25,343 nucleotides of DNA, from positions 1 to 25,343 of the forward strand of contig WFUI01000216.1 in NCBI GenBank assembly GCA_015485035.1, written 5' to 3'. The notes beneath the pieces were generated by a model. It was not told where the DNA came from, did not search any database, and worked only from the letters and a program-made list of their open reading frames with translations. Origin of the DNA: Mariprofundus sp. Lineage in GTDB: Bacteria > Pseudomonadota > Zetaproteobacteria > Mariprofundales > Mariprofundaceae. A program made the position numbers and the translations under genes. Numbering within the stretch: position 1 is the first letter of the stretch; each line of letters begins with the position of its first letter. Of the stretch, positions 22,063-25,343 are shown in pieces.

Positions 22063-23013
22063 ATGCATATTTCAGCGATGATCAAACGCGTGGCGCGCGG
22101 TAAACATGGTTCGGAGAATCTGGACAGGGAAGAAGCTGAATCGGTGTTTGCAGCACTGTTGGCACCGGATGCGGATGAATTGCAACTGGGCGCGTTTTTG
22201 ATTGCCCAGCGAATGAAAGGCGAAACAAGTGCGGAACTGACAGGGTTTGTTGAAGCAGCCAGAAATAACACCCCGGGTTACAACCGGTTTCTGGCACCTC
22301 CCGGTGCGGTTGATTTGCCCTGTTATGCCGGAAAATGCCGTGCTGCCCATGCTTATCTGGTTGCAGCTATTCGGGCACGCGAGGCAGGTATTCCGGTCTT
22401 TATCCACGGAATTGAAAACATCGATGGCCGGGTGACGGCATGGCAGGTTCTGGAAAAACTCGGTGTGAAACGGGCCTCCACACTATCTGAAGCGGCGACT
22501 ATTCTGGCGAGTGAATGTATGGTTTATGCGGATCTGGCTGATATCTGCCCTGACCTGTTTCGTATCTATACACTCAGACCACGCCTTGGCGTTCGCTCTT
22601 TCGCCAATACTGTGGCACGCCTGCTTAATCCTGTACAATGCGATGGTCAGTTGAACGGATTCTTCCATACACCGTATGCCAATTATATGGCAGTAGCCAA
22701 CAGCCTGCTGGGACAGCCCCGGTCACTCATTTTTATGGGGGCGGAGGGTGAACCGGAATTATATGCTGACCGTCAGAAAGTCATTGTGAAACAGCAGGGA
22801 GAATCATTGCAGCGGGTATCATACCAACAGGCAGGCCTGGATACGTATCCGAGGCAGGCCATGGATTTAATGCTGTTGAAACAGCAGGCTGCTGATATGC
22901 TTGAGGGTAAAATCAGCGACAGGGAAGCTGTTGTGATCGAAAGAATGGGAGAAGCTTTTCGCTGGGCATCGAAGGCACGGTTTCCTGTCACGTGGAAAAT
23001 GGAGGATGAATGA
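22063..23013 (+). CDS. ybiB: YbiB family protein (TrpD2, anthranilate phosphoribosyltransferase-like)
   Basis: The protein has 316 residues from ATG 22063; a TTG six codons upstream is also in frame and neither has a good Shine-Dalgarno. The RVARGKHGSENLDREEAESVF start, LQLGAFLIAQRMKGET, and RPRLGVRSFANTVARLLNP match E. coli YbiB. This family has the fold of anthranilate phosphoribosyltransferase but lacks its catalytic signatures, and E. coli YbiB binds nucleic acid rather than making tryptophan. The gene overlaps the DJ-1 gene by 4 nt (ATGA), so the two are coupled. In E. coli ybiB is linked with dinG and LexA; no LexA box is visible upstream here. Confidence 0.85.
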   Translation: MHISAMIKRVARGKHGSENLDREEAESVFAALLAPDADELQLGAFLIAQRMKGETSAELTGFVEAARNNTPGYNRFLAPPGAVDLPCYAGKCRAAHAYLVAAIRAREAGIPVFIHGIENIDGRVTAWQVLEKLGVKRASTLSEAATILASECMVYADLADICPDLFRIYTLRPRLGVRSFANTVARLLNPVQCDGQLNGFFHTPYANYMAVANSLLGQPRSLIFMGAEGEPELYADRQKVIVKQQGESLQRVSYQQAGLDTYPRQAMDLMLLKQQAADMLEGKISDREAVVIERMGEAFRWASKARFPVTWKMEDE

Positions 23014-23567
23014 TGGCGAGTGTACTGGTTCCGTTTGCAACGGGTGTTGAAGAAATCGAAATGATAGCTGTCGTGGATTTGTTGCGGCGTGCCAATGTGG
23101 ATGTGTGTTTGGCCAGTCTTGATGGCGGGGCCGTGACAGGTCGTTCCGGTATTACAATTACATCCGATGCGGCTCTGGCCGATGTCAAAGATCGGGACTG
23201 GAATATGGTGGTATTGCCGGGTGGTTTACCCAATGCACATCTGCTGCGTGATGATGCCAATGTGAAGGCTGTTGTAGAAAGACTTTGTTCTGAACGCAAA
23301 TCAATTGCCGCTATCTGTGCGGCGCCAACAGCCCTGGCGGCTTATGGAATTACTGCAGGGAAACGGGTGACCTCATACCCGTCCTGTCAGCCGGAAATGG
23401 AAGCTTTGCAGCCATCATCTGTATATGTGAGCGAGGCTGTCGTGGAGGATGATTTTCTGGTCACCAGCCGTGGGCCGGGCACTGCGATCAAGTTTGCACT
23501 GCGACTGGTTGCCAGACTGTGCGGTGAACAGAAGGCTGTCGAAATCAGGGAGTCAATCGTCGCCTGA
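23010..23567 (+). CDS. DJ-1/PfpI family protein (YajL-like)
   Basis: The 185-residue protein has the DJ-1 nucleophile elbow AICAAPTAL with C103, the conserved glutamate cluster in GVEEIEMIAVVDLLRRA (E14/E15) that activates the cysteine, VVLPGGLPNAHLLRDD, and VTSRGPGTAIKFAL, as in E. coli YajL and ThiJ-annotated proteins. Proposed roles in the family are protection of proteins against oxidation or methylglyoxal damage, and these are debated. GGAGG lies 4 nt before ATG 23010 and 7 nt before ATG 23013, so the second ATG may be the real start. It is coupled to ybiB. Confidence 0.9.
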   Translation: MMASVLVPFATGVEEIEMIAVVDLLRRANVDVCLASLDGGAVTGRSGITITSDAALADVKDRDWNMVVLPGGLPNAHLLRDDANVKAVVERLCSERKSIAAICAAPTALAAYGITAGKRVTSYPSCQPEMEALQPSSVYVSEAVVEDDFLVTSRGPGTAIKFALRLVARLCGEQKAVEIRESIVA

Positions 23568-23635
23568 TTTTCAGAGGGTCCCCGAAATATTGTCCTCTGC
23601 TGTATTGAGGGGGCGAGTCGGAAATGTCAGGGAAT

Positions 23636-23956
23636 TTAATCGAGATTGACTGCAGTACCGCTTACACTGACCATCATCATACTGCCATCCTTACCGACCA
23701 CTTCGTAATCGATATCAATGCCAACGATAGCATTGGCTCCCAGTTTGGAAGCCCTTGCCTGCAGTTCGGTAAAAGCAATTTCACGAGCCTTGGCCAGCTC
23801 CTTTTCATAGGCGCCGGAGCGACCTCCAACAATGTCACGGATGCCGGCAAACATGTCCCGGAAAATATTGGTTCCGAGAATAGCTTCACCAACGACAACA
23901 CCTTTATAGTCAGTGATATGTTTCCCTTCAATCGAGGGGGTGGTACTAAGCAACAT
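23636..23956 (-). CDS. YbjQ family (UPF0145, heavy-metal-binding-domain-like) protein
   Basis: The protein has 106 residues. The [19 protein letters not shown] start, [21 protein letters not shown] centre and [11 protein letters not shown] end are the hallmarks of the YbjQ/UPF0145 family, which forms pentamers and has no settled function. GGGAG is 8 nt before the ATG. It follows the small secreted protein gene on the same strand, 88 nt downstream, and converges with the DJ-1 gene. Confidence 0.9.
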   Translation of the reverse strand: MLLSTTPSIEGKHITDYKGVVVGEAILGTNIFRDMFAGIRDIVGGRSGAYEKELAKAREIAFTELQARASKLGANAIVGIDIDYEVVGKDGSMMMVSVSGTAVNLD

Positions 23957-24044
23957 GGTCTCTGCTCCCTGAATTAATTTGAATCAATGTTGAAGTTTGG
24001 TGGATGAATAAGGTGAATTGAAGATTTACTTAATCAGAGTCCCC

Positions 24045-24386
24045 TTAATCGCCCTTGAATATGCCGGATTCTTCCTTGCTGACGTTGGCTTTAATACCGG
24101 CCTTGGTGCAGGAAAGAGACACGGTTGTAAAATCTAGCGGAAATGAAACCGGCTTGATTAAATTCAGTGTGCCGTGCAGTGATTTAACACCATCAGCAAT
24201 GATATCATAGGGAACGCTTGTGCAGTCACCCGAACCGATAATAACCAGCCGTGCCATTTTACTGTTGCTGGCAATCACCCCGGGCGTACCATGATCAATC
24301 ATATATGAATAGCTGGAGGCTGTTGCCTGCCCGGCCAACGGAAAAAGTGCCAGTAGTGATGAGCATAATAATATTTTTCGAAACAT
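24045..24386 (-). CDS. Small secreted hypothetical protein
   Basis: The protein has 113 residues with a clear signal peptide at 1-23 (MFRKILLCSSLLALFPLAGQATA). The mature part is about 90 residues and contains two cysteines (C55 in GDCTSVPYD, C93 in LSCTKAG) that could make one disulfide, with hydrophobic strands between them. GGAG lies 5 nt before the ATG. I do not recognise a family. The size and disulfide suggest a compact beta-rich periplasmic protein. It may share a transcript with the ybjQ-like gene. Confidence 0.75.
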   Translation of the reverse strand: MFRKILLCSSLLALFPLAGQATASSYSYMIDHGTPGVIASNSKMARLVIIGSGDCTSVPYDIIADGVKSLHGTLNLIKPVSFPLDFTTVSLSCTKAGIKANVSKEESGIFKGD

Positions 24387-24493
24387 GATTTCTCCAGATA
24401 GAAGTTTGATAATTGCATGCTAACCGCCGTTTTGAAAAGTAACAGGGGCAGTTTTTTATTGGCTAACAGTTTTCAGTTCGTAGCATTGCTCGA

Positions 24494-25204
24494 ATGCGAT
24501 TATCAAAAGAGTTCCGTGATCAGTTCAGCCAGCATGAAATGCGTACACATGGTCGAAAAAACGGTTTTGTTACCGTCGGTCAGGAAGCGCGTCTGTTACA
24601 CTGGCTTCCGAAAATAGGTTTGCCGAAAGAAAAAAAACTATGCGACTCCGGGTTGCTATCTGATGCACCGATTGTGATGGAAATTGGTTTTGGCAATGGC
24701 GACTTTCTGGTGCATTTGGCCCAAACCCATCCGGAATGGCAGTTGGTTGGCGTCGAGATTTATTTGCCGGGTGTGGCCAAGGCGGTCGGGCGTCTGGAAG
24801 ATGCCGGTGTGATTGAGCGTTGCCGCATCACCCAGTTGCCGGCCCAGTTCGTGTTAACGCATCAGGTGGTGGAAGAACAGCTGGATGGCATATTCATTAA
24901 TCATCCCGATCCATGGCCGAAAACCAGGCATCACAAACGTCGGATTATTCAAAAGGATTTTGCTGCTTTGATGGTCAGCCGTTTGAAACCGGGTGGGTTT
25001 ATCAAACTGGCATCGGACAAACCGGATCTGGCCGAATGGATGCGTGATATTCTAGATGCCACTCCCGGCCTCGAAAATGTGGCCGGTGTTGGTGGTTTTA
25101 TCGAACGTGATGCGGATCGTCCTAAAACCAAGTTCGAACAGCGCGGTATCAAAGCCGGGCGTATCAGTCAGTTTCTGCACTATGAGAAGCTCAGTCAACC
25201 ATAG
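24494..25204 (+). CDS. trmB: tRNA (guanine(46)-N7)-methyltransferase
   Basis: TrmB methylates G46 in the tRNA variable loop using S-adenosylmethionine. The protein has 236 residues. The SAM-binding motif EIGFGNGDFL lies at 63-72 and LVGVEIY at 84-90. The catalytic motif NHPDPWPKTRHHKRRI is at 136-151, and the C-terminal TKFEQRG is conserved. The start at 24494 has no strong Shine-Dalgarno; a later in-frame ATG (24536, starting MRTHGRKNGFV) is a possible alternative, but the longer form fits the usual length of the family. Confidence 0.95.
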   Translation: MRLSKEFRDQFSQHEMRTHGRKNGFVTVGQEARLLHWLPKIGLPKEKKLCDSGLLSDAPIVMEIGFGNGDFLVHLAQTHPEWQLVGVEIYLPGVAKAVGRLEDAGVIERCRITQLPAQFVLTHQVVEEQLDGIFINHPDPWPKTRHHKRRIIQKDFAALMVSRLKPGGFIKLASDKPDLAEWMRDILDATPGLENVAGVGGFIERDADRPKTKFEQRGIKAGRISQFLHYEKLSQP

Positions 25205-25302
25205 TGCATTCAGATGTCCGAATTGTTGTTATTCATGGATTTAAATCTGGTTCATGGTGCGTTCATGTTTTAGCTCTTTAATGCGCCTCGCTCTGGTTAA
25301 AC

Positions 25303-25308
25303 TATAAT
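25303..25308 (+). promoter_or_regulatory. -10 element of the gene at the right edge
   Basis: A perfect TATAAT lies 29 nt before the last ATG in the window, with an expected start near 25315 and a leader of about 23 nt. The -35 is weak (AATGCG at 17 nt spacing). Confidence 0.5.
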
Positions 25309-25337
25309 TTTCTAATCTAAAAAGAATGGGGACACCT

Positions 25338-25343
25338 ATGTCA
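25338..25343 (+). CDS. Start of a truncated gene
   Basis: ATG at 25338 follows GGGG at 7 nt and the TATAAT above. Only two codons (Met-Ser) are inside the window, so nothing can be said about the product. Confidence 0.45.

Noticed and set aside
22063..23013. Anthranilate phosphoribosyltransferase of tryptophan synthesis (trpD)
   Set aside because: The sequence follows YbiB/TrpD2, lacks the usual catalytic signatures and no other trp genes are nearby.
24417..24617. Plus-strand 66-codon frame before trmB
   Set aside because: It overlaps the trmB start in another frame and lacks ribosome-binding sequence and recognisable composition.
25214..25276. Short plus-strand frame after trmB
   Set aside because: It has no Shine-Dalgarno and shows no coding signal beyond chance.

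Overview
This window comes from a Gram-negative proteobacterium. Supporting signs are outer-membrane porin and periplasmic binding-protein signal peptides, PhoB/PhoR and Pst of proteobacterial type, and Shine-Dalgarno-led genes. I cannot fix the genus. A secreted delta-class carbonic anhydrase fits an aquatic, possibly CO2-fixing lineage, but that is inference. No rRNA, tRNA, CRISPR array, insertion sequence or phage gene is visible.

Left part (1-3151, all minus strand). This is a run of a 55-residue orphan ORF, xseA (exonuclease VII large subunit), a secreted M23 peptidase overlapping xseA by 4 nt, a stand-alone receiver-domain protein, and the first 66 codons of a membrane-anchored protein cut by the window edge.

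Centre (3220-18011). This is an unusually complete phosphate island of about 15 kb. The plus strand carries ppk (polyphosphate kinase) behind a Pho box. The minus strand reads porin, pstS, pstC, pstA, pstB, phoU, a DUF47/PhoU-like gene, pit and ppx, and converges on ppk. Diverging from the porin is a plus-strand operon of a stand-alone cyclic-nucleotide-binding-fold protein, phoB and phoR. Together these cover outer-membrane entry, high-affinity (Pst) and low-affinity (Pit) uptake, sensing (PhoU, PhoR, PhoB), and polyphosphate synthesis and breakdown. The ppk and porin promoters share one layout: two TGTCA half-sites 11 bp apart, then a -10-like hexamer exactly 10 nt further on. This is what direct PhoB activation predicts.

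Right part (18001-25343). This is a mixed region: a delta-carbonic anhydrase (minus) divergent from a thioredoxin-like gene, then ssb, a glycine-zipper/TPR protein, a class I glutamine amidotransferase (minus), ybiB-like and DJ-1/YajL-like genes overlapping by 4 nt, a YbjQ family gene and a small secreted protein (both minus), trmB, and the first two codons of another gene behind a perfect TATAAT.

The most interesting signals are these: the cyclic-nucleotide-fold protein without a DNA-binding domain at the head of phoB-phoR; a TGTCAC-N4-GTGACA dyad in its divergent promoter region; a perfect 20-bp palindrome at the predicted transcription start of the carbonic anhydrase gene; hairpins that would bury the start codons of xseA and the DUF47 gene; a nested three-stem structure between pstS and pstC; and several very short ORFs that may be leader or membrane peptides.
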